A DNA stretch of 62,910 nucleotides from Planctomycetota bacterium (lineage in GTDB: Bacteria; Planctomycetota; Phycisphaerae; Phycisphaerales; Phycisphaeraceae): the NCBI GenBank assembly GCA_021413865.1, contig JAIOPN010000050.1:1-62910 (forward strand), in the 5' to 3' direction. The notes under the pieces were generated by a model. It made no database searches. It worked only from the letters and a program-made list of their open reading frames with translations, and was not told the DNA's origin. The position numbers and the translations under genes were made by a program. This document shows positions 1 to 7,728 of the stretch, piece by piece; position 1 is the stretch's first letter; every line of letters begins with the position of its first letter.

Positions 1-76
1 TCACGAGTTCAACCCGTTCGACATTCCACGGGGTGTTGATGCCCAAAATCTGCTGATAAAGTTCGGTGTCGCGCAA
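1..76 (-). CDS. ISL3-family transposase, N-terminal fragment (runs off left edge)
   Basis: Only about 25 codons are visible. They read RDTELYQQILGINTPWNVER followed by VELV, which matches the conserved N-terminal signature of ISL3 transposases (RDTELY..iLGl..PW.V..VEL, from memory of the family). The start is taken as TTG at 76, because a GGAG lies 7 bases upstream and no ATG or GTG precedes it before an in-frame TGA. The zinc-finger and DDE domains would lie to the left of the window. The reading opposes the recombinase remnant, so the IS is inserted in inverse orientation. An alternative is an IS remnant with no active gene. Confidence 0.72.
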   Translation of the reverse strand, partial: MRDTELYQQILGINTPWNVERVELV

Positions 77-121
77 GGGGCTGCTCCGGGGGAGCAGGCG
101 TTGTAGCTGCTGAAATCACCC
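1..121 (-). mobile_element. End of an ISL3-like insertion sequence, cut by the window edge
   Basis: On the minus strand this stretch carries the first codons of an ISL3-type transposase preceded by about 45 bases of non-coding terminal sequence. The recombinase frame to its right becomes recognisable only from about base 122, so I place the element boundary at 121/122. The outermost bases read GGGTGATTTCAGC on the element's inward strand, which would be the terminal inverted repeat. The other end, the matching repeat and the target duplication (8 bp is usual for ISL3) lie outside the window. The boundary is inferred from where recombinase homology starts, not from a seen duplication. Confidence 0.6.
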
Positions 122-948
122 ATGCAAATCCCGGGAGGACCGAAAAACAAGCCGCTGTCGGTCAGCAACTACCAGTACCTCTTGAGAAACCCCGTTTACT
201 ACGGCATCATCAGGTTCAACGGCGAACTCTATGAGGGTAAGCACGAGCCGATTGTGCCCAGGCAGCTTTTCGACGCTGTCCAGGCGGTCATGTCCCGAAA
301 GAGCAAGCCCAAGGGCCGCGGACTCAAACCCTACCTCTACCGCGGCCTCTTCCGCTGTGGTGAATGCGGGTGCTTCATCACGACCGAAACCCAAAAGGGC
401 CACAATTACCTGCGGTGCACCAAACGGGCTCGTCCGTGCTCGCAGCCCTTTGTCCGGGAGGAACAGGTAGCAGCCCAGATCACTGAGGCCATCCACTCCT
501 ACTCCCTTACCCTGCCCGACGAGCAGGCAGACTGGATGATCGCTGAGCTTGAAGCCGAACAAATCCAAGAGGCAGACGCGCTCACCGAGCAGGTGAAATC
601 CATCCAGACGCAAATCCACGAAATTGACGGAAAGCTCGACCGGCTCATGACCGCCTATGTTGAAAACGTGCTGTCCCTCGGCGAGTTCCGCACGGCCAAA
701 AGCAAGTTGGTCGACCAGAAGCAAGCCCTCAAAGAAAAACTGGCCGCTTTCGAGAGGAACCGCGCCACGCGGTTCGAACCGGTCATCCGGTTCATAAAAG
801 CGGCCAAACAAGCCACTATTCTCGCCCAAGGCGAGAACAGAGCGTCGCAACGCGACTTCTTCAAAAAAACGGGTTCGAACCTGACCCTGGAGAACCGTAA
901 GCTCCGCGCGTCGCCACGCGGTGCGTGGCAACTCGTTGTGAATCAAAG
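122..948 (+). pseudogene. Serine recombinase remnant, catalytic domain missing
   Basis: The protein matches the C-terminal part of large serine recombinases. It begins inside the recombinase domain (KPLSVSNYQYLLRNPVYYG), continues with the zinc-ribbon part (FRCGECGCF ... YLRCTKRARPC, giving a CxxC...CxxxxxC pattern) and a coiled-coil helix of about 90 residues, and ends in the usual FFKKTGSNLTLENRKL segment. The N-terminal resolvase domain with the catalytic serine is absent: in frame to the left there is a TAG at 104-106 and then ISL3 sequence. After the recognisable C-terminus the frame stays open to 1273, running through a terminator and antisense to tRNA-Ser, so the native stop has been lost. 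The gene is almost certainly inactive as a recombinase. It probably marks a former integrative element beside the tRNA. Confidence 0.8.
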
Positions 949-964
949 CGTTCTTGCCCAAGAC

Positions 965-997
965 AAAACCCCCGCGTCTTTGGGACGCGGGGGTTTT
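965..997. terminator. Bidirectional intrinsic terminator beside tRNA-Ser
   Basis: A perfect 14-bp stem (AAAACCCCCGCGTC paired with GACGCGGGGGTTTT) encloses a 5-base loop, with A-rich and T-rich flanks on both sides. Its position 32 bases beyond the 3' end of the minus-strand tRNA-Ser makes it the natural terminator of that gene. It would also work for plus-strand transcription of the recombinase remnant. Confidence 0.85.
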
Positions 998-1028
998 CTT
1001 GGTGAAGCACACTCGCTTCACACAGAAG

Positions 1029-1116
1029 CGGAGAGGGTGGGATTCGAACCCACGGTGACGCGAGGCGCCACACTGGTTTTCGAGACCAGCTCCTTCAGCC
1101 GCTCGGACACCTCTCC
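1029..1116 (-). tRNA. tRNA-Ser (anticodon CGA)
   Basis: The minus strand folds into a class II tRNA of 88 nt. The acceptor stem GGAGAGG pairs with CCTCTCC, followed by discriminator G. The anticodon stem CTGGT/ACCAG closes the loop CTCGAAA, giving anticodon CGA (reads UCG). There is a long variable arm (GTGGCGCCTCGCGTCAC) and a standard T arm (GTGGG TTCGAAT CCCAC). CCA is not encoded. The long variable arm and the anticodon agree on serine. The gene sits next to a recombinase remnant, a common setting for tRNA-targeted integration. Confidence 0.97.
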
Positions 1117-1224
1117 AGGAGCCCCGGTCAAGCGGGCGGCCAAACATCATCGGCAGGGTGATGCGTGGAGTCAAACATTGACGGCGATGCGACCCAATCC
1201 GGCGCGACGCCGCGTCGCCCACTC

Positions 1225-2655
1225 TCACCGGCCGCGCTTGTCCGGCAGGGCGACGAGCTTCTTGGCGCGTTGAATACACGTCTTCGTCAGCACGCCCAGC
1301 GCGGGCTTGTCGAAGGGGGTCTGCCAGACCTGATAAACGTTCTTGTCGAACATCGCTGGCGGGTTGATGTAGCCCAGCTCGGCGCCGGAGGTGTTCATCA
1401 CGACGACGGCAAAACCGGGGAACGCCTCGCGGAGGTCCTGCTGGAAGCAGGAGTACGCCTCGTTGGGGTGGGCGATGATGAGCGAGGAGCCGATGCGCCA
1501 GACCCAGGCGGGCATGTTGAACGTGCCGGACCCGCCGAGGGTTTTGACGATCTGCAGTTTCCGGAAGAGGCGTTCGGCCATGGTGCGGTCCTTGCACGCG
1601 GCGATCTTGGCCTCCATCTCGGTGACGGTGGGCATTTTCTTCAGCGGCAGGGGGATGTCGAAGCCGTCCGACGCGACGAGGGTGGAGGGCTGGAATTTTT
1701 CGGGGAGCCAGACGGCAAGTGGCGCGCCGGACTCCATCACGCCGCGGTAGGTGAGCTTGTGCCGCGGGGCGAGCATGGATTCGAGCGCTGAGAGCGCGGC
1801 GAAGCCGAGCTGCCGGCCGTGCTTGTCGGCGACGTCGGTGTCGCCGACGTAGTCGTGCGCCGGAGCGAGCTCACCGGACGCGCCCTGGAGAAAGAGGCAG
1901 GGGGCGTCGCCGGTGTGGCACTCGATGGTCTCGCGCATCGCGCCGATGAAGTCGGGGGAGATGAGCCTGTTGTCCCACGCGAGGGTGGTGGGGTGACAGG
2001 CGTAGTTGACGACGGTGGCGAGGACGGAGCCGTCGCCGTCGCGCGTGACACGGCCGACGACCACGGTGTCGTCCGCGGGGAGGTTGGGGTTGTAGCCGCA
2101 GACGATGCGTTTCTTGGATTTGTCGGGGTCGGGCAGGTCGCGGTTGGCGGCGAGGGAGCAGCGGCCGGTCGCCCAGGTGAATGTGGCGGGGACGGCGGTG
2201 GCGAGGGCCTCGCGGACGGCCTCGCGGATTGCGACACCCAGGTGGTTTTGATAGCCGGGCAGCAGGTCGCCGCCGGGCATGTGGGCACGGCTCAGCGCGG
2301 TCCAGGGAGCGGAGTGGGTGTGCGTGCAGTTGACGATGATGTGCCTGCGGTCAACGCCCAGGCCGTCGAGCACGGGGCCCATGATCGCGCGCTCGTCATC
2401 GACGCCGCCCAGGTCGCCCAGGAGGGCGAGGTCGATGGAGACGAGGACGAGGGGCTTGTCGTTTTTTGATTTGCGGATGGTCAGGGCGGTGGTGGAGAGG
2501 GGCTTGTGCGTGCCCTCGGAGCGGTCGTGCTTGGCGGCGCCCCACATGCGGGCGTAGATGCCGACGGGCGGGGTGATGTCACGCCGCGCGACACCGACGA
2601 GCGCGGAACCGGAAGGGGGGACGACTTCAAGCGCGGGAATGTTTTTGCGGGCCAT
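1225..2655 (-). CDS. Neutral/alkaline ceramidase-like hydrolase (N-terminal domain family)
   Basis: The 476-residue protein belongs to the neutral/alkaline non-lysosomal ceramidase N-terminal domain family. Visible motifs are VGVARRDITPPVG (20-32), the histidine motif NCTHTHSAPW (109-118), NYACHPT (217-223) and FLQGASGELAP (255-265), the last taking the place of the active-site serine loop in true ceramidases. The C-terminal immunoglobulin-like domain of true neutral ceramidases is absent, and no signal peptide is obvious, so the substrate is unlikely to be ceramide; amide or ester hydrolysis of another small molecule is more likely. The ATG at 2655 is preferred over an upstream TTG because AAAGG lies about 9 bases before it. 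A paralogue lies at 17711-19045. Confidence 0.85.
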   Translation of the reverse strand: MARKNIPALEVVPPSGSALVGVARRDITPPVGIYARMWGAAKHDRSEGTHKPLSTTALTIRKSKNDKPLVLVSIDLALLGDLGGVDDERAIMGPVLDGLGVDRRHIIVNCTHTHSAPWTALSRAHMPGGDLLPGYQNHLGVAIREAVREALATAVPATFTWATGRCSLAANRDLPDPDKSKKRIVCGYNPNLPADDTVVVGRVTRDGDGSVLATVVNYACHPTTLAWDNRLISPDFIGAMRETIECHTGDAPCLFLQGASGELAPAHDYVGDTDVADKHGRQLGFAALSALESMLAPRHKLTYRGVMESGAPLAVWLPEKFQPSTLVASDGFDIPLPLKKMPTVTEMEAKIAACKDRTMAERLFRKLQIVKTLGGSGTFNMPAWVWRIGSSLIIAHPNEAYSCFQQDLREAFPGFAVVVMNTSGAELGYINPPAMFDKNVYQVWQTPFDKPALGVLTKTCIQRAKKLVALPDKRGR

Positions 2656-2745
2656 GATGTGGACCTTTGATGATGTCAATGTGTGATGAATGGACGGAGA
2701 GTTTAGGTGGGTGGCGTGACGCCCGCCAGCGCGGGAGCAGGGGAT

Positions 2746-4017
2746 TCACCGCCGGTTGTGGATGTAATCGAGCAGGTCGTTGGTGATCGGGTCGTCGAGC
2801 CCGTGTGACGCGGCGTCGCTCACCCTGCGCAGCAGGTCGTCGGGCTTGGCGGCGACGCCGGCGCGGACGACGTGCGCCACGTTGCTGATGTCGGCGATGT
2901 TCTGCAACGGATCGCCGCGGACGGCCAGCAGATCAGCCGAGAGGCCCGGTGCGATCCGCCCCGCGCGGTCTTGCGCCCCGATTATCACCGTGTTAATCGA
3001 AGTTGCTGAGCGCAACGCGTCTACCGCCTTGATCCCCGCATCCACGAACATCGCCAACTCATCATGCACGCTGAAGCCCGGCACCAGGTGCGGGAAGGGC
3101 GTGTCCGTCCCCACGGCGACGGTCACCCCTCGTGCGTGCACGTGGAGGAGGAACCGCTTGAGGTGCGGCATGCCCGCCTGGTACGCCAGCCGCGCGCCCG
3201 GCGCGCCGAACCGCGTGAGGTACCGGTTCCATATATCCAGGTGGCAGGGGTGCACCCACCGCCGCCGCTCGTCGTGATGGAACGACCGCTCCAAAATCCG
3301 TCCTAATCGGTCCCACACCACGAGAGTCGGGTCGATCACGACCTTGTGCTCGAGCATCAGGTCGATCAGCACGTCATCCTCTTCCGCCGTCGCCGCCCGC
3401 CACGCCACCCCGCACTGGTCCAGGTGCTCGATCTCGTCCAGCCCCGCGCGGCAGGCCTCCTCCGCCTTGGTCGCCCCCAGGTGCGCGAGCACGAACTTCC
3501 CCCGCTTGTGCGATTCATCGACCCCCGCGGTGAGCATCTCCAGGTTCAGCCCCGCATACAGCTTGATCTGATCCACCCCGCGCGACACGTGGTGTTTGAT
3601 CGACTCCCGCAGCGCCGCCTCGTCCGCGTTCGCCTTGCCCATGCGTGGCCAGTTCCGCCGCGCCCCGTCGTGCAGATGCCCGCAGCACAAGATCGCCGGC
3701 CCCATCAGCGGGTCGCCCGCGTGCAGCTCCCGCTGCCGCAATATCCATTCGAGGTCGTTCCCCACGTCGCGGATCGTCGTCACGCCCGCCGCCAAAAACC
3801 CCGGCCCCATCGACGCGCTGTAGTGCACGTGGGCATCGATCAGCCCCGGCAGCAGCGTGCAGCCCGGCAGCTCCACCCGCGCCAGCCCGCGCTCCACGCC
3901 CTCCACCGGCACCACCGCCTCGATCCGCCCGTCACGCACCACCACCGCCTGTCCCACGCGGGCCGTGTCCGCAACCCCATCCCAAACCCGGTCGGCGATC
4001 AAGGCATATGGGTTCAT
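2746..4017 (-). CDS. Amidohydrolase family protein (imidazolonepropionase/prolidase-like)
   Basis: A complete 423-residue metal-dependent amidohydrolase. The metal-site residues can be followed in order: DAHVH (61-65), a lysine that is probably carboxylated in QIKLYAG (K152), H179 in LAHLGAT, H198 in IEHLD, and D305 in VGTDTPFP. The C-terminal segment AGRIAPGLSADLLAVRGDPL is the usual beta-sandwich signature of this family. Such enzymes hydrolyse cyclic amides, peptides or related bonds; the substrate cannot be read from the sequence. It lies about 90 bases downstream of nothing on its strand but just upstream of the ceramidase-like gene, so both hydrolases may share a transcript. It is divergent from the dehydratase-like gene at 4239. 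Confidence 0.88.
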   Translation of the reverse strand: MNPYALIADRVWDGVADTARVGQAVVVRDGRIEAVVPVEGVERGLARVELPGCTLLPGLIDAHVHYSASMGPGFLAAGVTTIRDVGNDLEWILRQRELHAGDPLMGPAILCCGHLHDGARRNWPRMGKANADEAALRESIKHHVSRGVDQIKLYAGLNLEMLTAGVDESHKRGKFVLAHLGATKAEEACRAGLDEIEHLDQCGVAWRAATAEEDDVLIDLMLEHKVVIDPTLVVWDRLGRILERSFHHDERRRWVHPCHLDIWNRYLTRFGAPGARLAYQAGMPHLKRFLLHVHARGVTVAVGTDTPFPHLVPGFSVHDELAMFVDAGIKAVDALRSATSINTVIIGAQDRAGRIAPGLSADLLAVRGDPLQNIADISNVAHVVRAGVAAKPDDLLRRVSDAASHGLDDPITNDLLDYIHNRR

Positions 4018-4238
4018 TGGGTGGTGTCCTGGTTTGAGTATCAGGGTGGCTGGGGCAGAGTCTTCGATGCCCCGGTCTTCTCAGGGTGCCGAACCGGGGC
4101 TTCGCAAAGCCTCAGCCCCAGCCACCCCCCGGAGGGGGAGGGGGCCGGAACCGATCCACGCCCCGCCATCCTATCGTCTTGCCATCCCCGCCAAAATCCG
4201 CACACTGTCCTCTCCCTCTAACCACCACCGGATCACCC

Positions 4239-5417
4239 ATGAAAATCACCAAGATCGAAACCCACGTCTGCAACGCCCGCATGCGCAACTGGATCTTCGT
4301 CAAGGTCCTCACCGACCAGCCCGGCCTGCACGGCTGGGGCGAGGGAACCCTCGAGTGGCACACCCGCTCCGTCGTCGGTGCCATCGAAGACCTCTCCCCG
4401 CTCCTCATCGGCGAGGACCCCACCCGCGTCGAGCACCTCTGGCAGAGCATGTACCGCCAGCACTTCTGGCACGGCAACGGTCCCGTCCGCGGCACCGCCA
4501 TCTCCGCCATCGACCTCGCCCTCTGGGACATCATCGGCAAGTTCTACAACACCCCCTGCCACAAGCTCTGGGGCGGCCCCGTCCGCGACTACATCCGCAC
4601 CTACTGCCACCTGGGCGGCGGGAAGATGGAGGACTTCTACGAGACCAACCCCGCCGACGCCAAGCGATTCGCCGACCTGGCGCAGAAGGCCGTCGCGGAG
4701 GGGTACACCGCCTTCAAGACCATGGCCGTGCCCGAGACGATGCCGCTCGAGGGGCTCAAGCCGATCAAGTACGCCGCCAAGTGCGTCGAGGCTATGCGCC
4801 TGGCCGTCGGCGACGACATCGACATCATGGTGGACTGCCACGCCCGCCCCTCGCCGCAGATGGGCCTGATGTTCGCCAAGGCGGTTGATCCTTACGGGCT
4901 GTACTGGTTCGAGGAGCCCTGCTGGCCCGAGTCGGTCGAGGGCATGGCCGACATCGCCCGCGCCGTCACCACCCCGATCGCCACCGGCGAACGCCTCATC
5001 ACCTCCCACCAGGTCCGGCCGTTCCTGGAGAAGCGCGCCTGCAGCGTCATCCAGACGGACATCACCCACACCGGCGGCCTGACCGAGTCCCGCAAGATCG
5101 CCGCCCTCTGCGACGCCTACCGCGTCGCCCTCGCCCCGCACAACCCCCAGGGCCCGGTGAGCACCGCCGCCTCCCTCGAGCTCGGCTTCGCCTCCCCCAG
5201 CTACATCATCTGCGAGAGCGTCCACCTGGACGTCCCCTGGCGTAGCGACGTGGTGAGCGAGGGTTTCGTGATCGAGAAGAAGGGCCGGATCGTCCGCCCC
5301 AGCACCCGTCCGGGCCTGGGGATCGAGATCAACGAGGCGGAGGTGAAGAAGCACCCGTTCGAGCAGGAGCTGTTGCAGAGGAGTTGGGGGGCGGATGGGA
5401 GTGTGACGGATTGGTGA
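4239..5417 (+). CDS. Enolase-superfamily sugar-acid dehydratase, galactonate dehydratase-like
   Basis: The 392-residue protein belongs to the mandelate racemase subgroup of the enolase superfamily. Metal ligands D199 (in MVDCHARP), E225 (in FEEP) and E251 (in TGERL), and the catalytic bases H201 and H301 (in APHNPQGPV), sit at a constant offset of +16 from D183, E209, E235, H185 and H285 of E. coli DgoD. The likely reaction is dehydration of an aldonic acid such as galactonate to a 2-keto-3-deoxy acid; exact sugar specificity is not certain. ATG at 4239 starts the recognisable domain ([12 protein letters not shown]); the upstream open frame is low-complexity repeat. No kinase or aldolase of the De Ley-Doudoroff route is adjacent. 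Confidence 0.87.
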   Translation: MKITKIETHVCNARMRNWIFVKVLTDQPGLHGWGEGTLEWHTRSVVGAIEDLSPLLIGEDPTRVEHLWQSMYRQHFWHGNGPVRGTAISAIDLALWDIIGKFYNTPCHKLWGGPVRDYIRTYCHLGGGKMEDFYETNPADAKRFADLAQKAVAEGYTAFKTMAVPETMPLEGLKPIKYAAKCVEAMRLAVGDDIDIMVDCHARPSPQMGLMFAKAVDPYGLYWFEEPCWPESVEGMADIARAVTTPIATGERLITSHQVRPFLEKRACSVIQTDITHTGGLTESRKIAALCDAYRVALAPHNPQGPVSTAASLELGFASPSYIICESVHLDVPWRSDVVSEGFVIEKKGRIVRPSTRPGLGIEINEAEVKKHPFEQELLQRSWGADGSVTDW

Positions 5418-5489
5418 GAGGGGTTTCGTTCGATCCACGGGCTCAGCGTCAATCGGCGCTGCAGCTTTGCCCCATATCCATAGGCCGCC

Positions 5490-6167
5490 ATGCTTAGAGC
5501 TATTTCAAAAACAGCAAGCGAGTTTAGTGTAAAAGCTTATAAAGCATGGTGGGCCATGATTGCCGGTGGTCTTCTAGGCGTTCTAGGTGTATGGCAGTTT
5601 GTCAATCCGGAAGCGGGAGTATTCTGGACGTGGCGTGATGCGCTGTGGATATTTCTCAGCGCGATGCTTACTGCGTGTTTCGTCGCATTTCATTATGTGC
5701 GAGTTGAACGGGACGGCGCGATTGAGGAATGCGCTACGTTGAAAGATTCTCACTATGCGCTATGCCTAGAGTCCATCGATCTTGTGTGGGACAGAAAATC
5801 TAGAACGGATAAAAAAGATATTCAGATCGCTATAAACCTTCTCAACACGAGTAAGACTGCTTCCCTTCAATTCGTGATTGATTCCTTCCTAATCGAGCTT
5901 GGGGATGATCGGAAAGTGTTGTCTGAGGCAAGATCTCTGCCTGCCTTAATTTCTCCTGGGCAGAGAGCCAAATTCATATTTCCAACTATTGATAAAGTTG
6001 ATTGCTCTCACAAGATTGTCGGGCGATTTGACTATCAGGTCTCCTACCACACTTTGCCGGATGGCAAGCCTCGTCAAAGCATTAAAAAACACGAACTTGT
6101 TCTTACGAAGAATAGTTTGGGCAAGATTGATGGTGTCGCCATGCGGATAGAAGAAACTGAGAAGTAA
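5490..6167 (+). CDS. Hypothetical membrane protein, low-GC
   Basis: I do not recognise this 225-residue protein. It has two predicted membrane helices near the N-terminus (about 20-38, WWAMIAGGLLGVLGVWQF, and about 52-70, LWIFLSAMLTACFVAFHYV). A soluble C-terminal domain of about 150 residues follows, with alternating beta-type segments ending in a lysine-rich tail. Codon use and base composition are visibly more AT-rich than the neighbouring genes, with many AAA, TTT and ATT codons, suggesting recent acquisition. It is followed directly by an inverted-repeat element. Confidence 0.6.
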   Translation: MLRAISKTASEFSVKAYKAWWAMIAGGLLGVLGVWQFVNPEAGVFWTWRDALWIFLSAMLTACFVAFHYVRVERDGAIEECATLKDSHYALCLESIDLVWDRKSRTDKKDIQIAINLLNTSKTASLQFVIDSFLIELGDDRKVLSEARSLPALISPGQRAKFIFPTIDKVDCSHKIVGRFDYQVSYHTLPDGKPRQSIKKHELVLTKNSLGKIDGVAMRIEETEK

Positions 6168-6181
6168 TTCTAGCGCGAGGT

Positions 6182-6336
6182 AGCGAGTAGGGTGCGTGGA
6201 GCGCAGCGCAACGCACCACTGCCGGGTTCGTTCGCGCAGAGCATATAAAATCTCACGGCCCGTTGATTGGGATGTGTTTGGCTTGTCGATGACGGGAATG
6301 GTGCGTTGCGCTGCGCTCCACGCACCCTACCTCGCT
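6182..6336. repeat. Long inverted repeat (MITE/REP-like), family GTAGGGTGCGT
   Basis: Two near-perfect arms of about 35 bases (6183-6217 and 6300-6336) carry AGGGTGCGTGGAGCGCAGCG and its complement and flank about 80 bases of unrelated sequence. The arms differ by a single inserted base. The element fills the gap between two genes and contains no gene. It looks like a non-autonomous palindromic repeat of the kind found in many genomes with GGGTGCG...CGCACCC arms. Confidence 0.8.
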
Positions 6337-6363
6337 TATGAATCGAACGATACGGAGGATCAT

Positions 6364-6960
6364 ATGGGTCTCTTTTCGTTTCTCTTTGGTCGCTCCAAGG
6401 CTCAGCCTCGCGTCCCGAAAGGGAAGCCGACCGATATGGGTCGCGATCTGCGCATGATGATGCTCACCATGCCCCCGGAAAAGATGGGACAAAAGCCCAC
6501 CGCGGAATTTCCGCGCATTTACGGCATCCTCATGGATTGGCCCCTTGGTGAACACACCGCCACGGTTTTCTCCACATCCGCCGGGGCCGCCAGCCTCTAC
6601 ACGACATCCACGTTTGGCGTCATCGGAGGTGAGGGGCACGAGAAAGTTCGGATGGCCGCGATGAGTTTCGTTCGAGCGGCCGACGGTTTCTTCGATGCCT
6701 CAACGCCAACGACCGAGTATCCATACCCGACCGCCGATCGCGTTCACTTTTACTTCCTTACTTTCGGGGGTGTCCGGGTCAGCGATACTGATTTGGCGTC
6801 CATCATCAACCGCACAAGCAAATACGCCGAGCTTTTCGGGCTCGGCCAGGCGGTCCTGACCGAGCTGCGCCTCGTCACGGAAAAACGCTCATGGCCGCAA
6901 CGCACCAGTTCCGGCAAGTTTATCGGCAATGAAAAGCCCCGGCGGGGCGACGGATTGTAG
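6364..6960 (+). CDS. Hypothetical protein
   Basis: A 198-residue protein of unknown function. It starts with a short hydrophobic, basic N-terminus (MGLFSFLFGRSKAQPR), followed by a soluble domain containing RIYGILMDWPLGEHTATVFS and SAGAASLYTTSTFGVIGGEG. The start is clear: GGAGG ends 5 bases before the ATG at 6364, whereas upstream ATG codons lie inside the inverted repeat. The last six residues and the TAG stop are encoded by the arm of the next palindromic repeat (6951-6974), so the original C-terminus may have been replaced. Confidence 0.6.
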   Translation: MGLFSFLFGRSKAQPRVPKGKPTDMGRDLRMMMLTMPPEKMGQKPTAEFPRIYGILMDWPLGEHTATVFSTSAGAASLYTTSTFGVIGGEGHEKVRMAAMSFVRAADGFFDASTPTTEYPYPTADRVHFYFLTFGGVRVSDTDLASIINRTSKYAELFGLGQAVLTELRLVTEKRSWPQRTSSGKFIGNEKPRRGDGL

Positions 6961-7178
6961 CCACGGGTGGAGCGGCGGCGTCCTCGCCGACGCGCAACCC
7001 GTGGACCACGATCCCCGAGTGATTTTCTTCCGCCCCGGAGGGCCGGCGGGGGGGCGCACGGCGTCACGCAGAATCCTTCGCCCCGCCGGGGCGAGAAGAG
7101 TAAAAAAGAGATCGCTTCCCACGGGTTGCGCTGCGCCCACGGAGGCGTGGGCTGCGCTCCACCCGTGGCTACAATCCG
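6951..7178. repeat. Inverted-repeat element with 24-bp arms
   Basis: Arms 6951-6974 (CGGATTGTAGCCACGGGTGG...) and 7155-7178 are perfect reverse complements. Between them lie further short palindromes (GCCCCGCCGGGGC) and one copy of a direct repeat (7073-7117) seen again at 7531-7576. Together with the bases up to 7263, this 303-base gap holds no gene that I can support. Confidence 0.75.
7073..7117 (+). repeat. Direct repeat copy 1 (ATCCTTCGCCCCGCCGGGGC...)
   Basis: This 45-base unit, running from ATCCTTCGCC to GATCGCTT, recurs at 7531-7576 with one extra A in its A-run. The core is a GCCCCGCCGGGGC palindrome followed by GAGAAGAGTAAAAAAGAG. Confidence 0.85.
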
Positions 7179-7263
7179 CCGCCCCGTCCGGGGCGGAAGA
7201 AATGTGGGAGATAGGGTACGCTCCATTGCACGTGTGCCTGAGTCGTTTATCTGGACTGAGATC

Positions 7264-7500
7264 ATGAAACGACGCAAGACTCGATCCCCGCATTTTGCGG
7301 TGTGTGTGAAGAACACGGGCTATCCAGCGTCGCTGGAACTGCACAAGATTTATCGCGTGATCCCGGATAATGATGCGGCCGGGGAAGGGGACGTCCGGGT
7401 CATCGACGAGAGTGGTGAAGATTATCTGTATCCGGCGGGCTGGTTCGTGGAAGTAGAACTGCCGCAGCCGGTGCGCAGGTCTCTCATGCACGCCGCGTAA
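7264..7500 (+). CDS. Small conserved hypothetical protein, 78 aa
   Basis: This small soluble protein carries the block LHKIYRVIPDNDAA ... VRVIDESGEDYLYPAGWF. I recognise the VxDESGEDYLYP pattern from uncharacterised short proteins of cyanobacteria and planctomycetes; no function is known to me. The ATG at 7264 is the first that gives only the conserved part; the open frame further upstream is repeat sequence. The gene stands alone between two blocks of palindromic repeats, which suggests a small cargo or a survivor in a rearranged stretch. Confidence 0.65.
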   Translation: MKRRKTRSPHFAVCVKNTGYPASLELHKIYRVIPDNDAAGEGDVRVIDESGEDYLYPAGWFVEVELPQPVRRSLMHAA

Positions 7501-7530
7501 ACCGTGTGTTCGACGCCGTTGCTCTGGCAC

Positions 7531-7576
7531 ATCCTTCGCCCCGCCGGGGCGAGAAGAGTAAAAAAAGAGATCGCTT
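7531..7576 (+). repeat. Direct repeat copy 2 (ATCCTTCGCCCCGCCGGGGC...)
   Basis: Second copy of the 45-base unit at 7073-7117, in the same orientation, differing by one extra A. The two copies flank the 78-aa gene. Confidence 0.85.
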
Positions 7577-7590
7577 TCTACTGTGGTTCA

Positions 7591-7681
7591 CTTCGGACGA
7601 GCCGCGACCGTGAGGGAGCGGTCTTTCATGGAATTGCAGCAGTCACAGAACCGCTCCCTCACGGTCGCGGCTCGTCCAAAG
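7591..7681. repeat. Palindromic repeat, family GAGCCGCGACCGTGAGGGAGCGG
   Basis: Two 32-base arms (7591-7622 and 7650-7681) are reverse complements with one mismatch. They contain GAGCCGCGACCGTGAGGGAG and surround 27 bases. The RNA would form a very stable hairpin. This is one of several repeat families in the gene-free stretch 7501-7953, where I see no coding region. Confidence 0.85.
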
Positions 7682-7728
7682 GCTACTCGTCCAAAGCGAA
7701 CCACTACCAGGCGGCGTAGTTGGGTATT

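Noticed and set aside
116-1597. Long minus-strand open frame over the recombinase and tRNA
   Set aside because: It opposes the recombinase remnant, crosses the tRNA and terminator, and has the low-complexity composition of a shadow frame.
4086-4238. Upstream extension of the galactonate-dehydratase-like gene
   Set aside because: The 51 extra codons are proline/glycine-rich repeat sequence, and the enolase N-domain begins exactly at the ATG at 4239.
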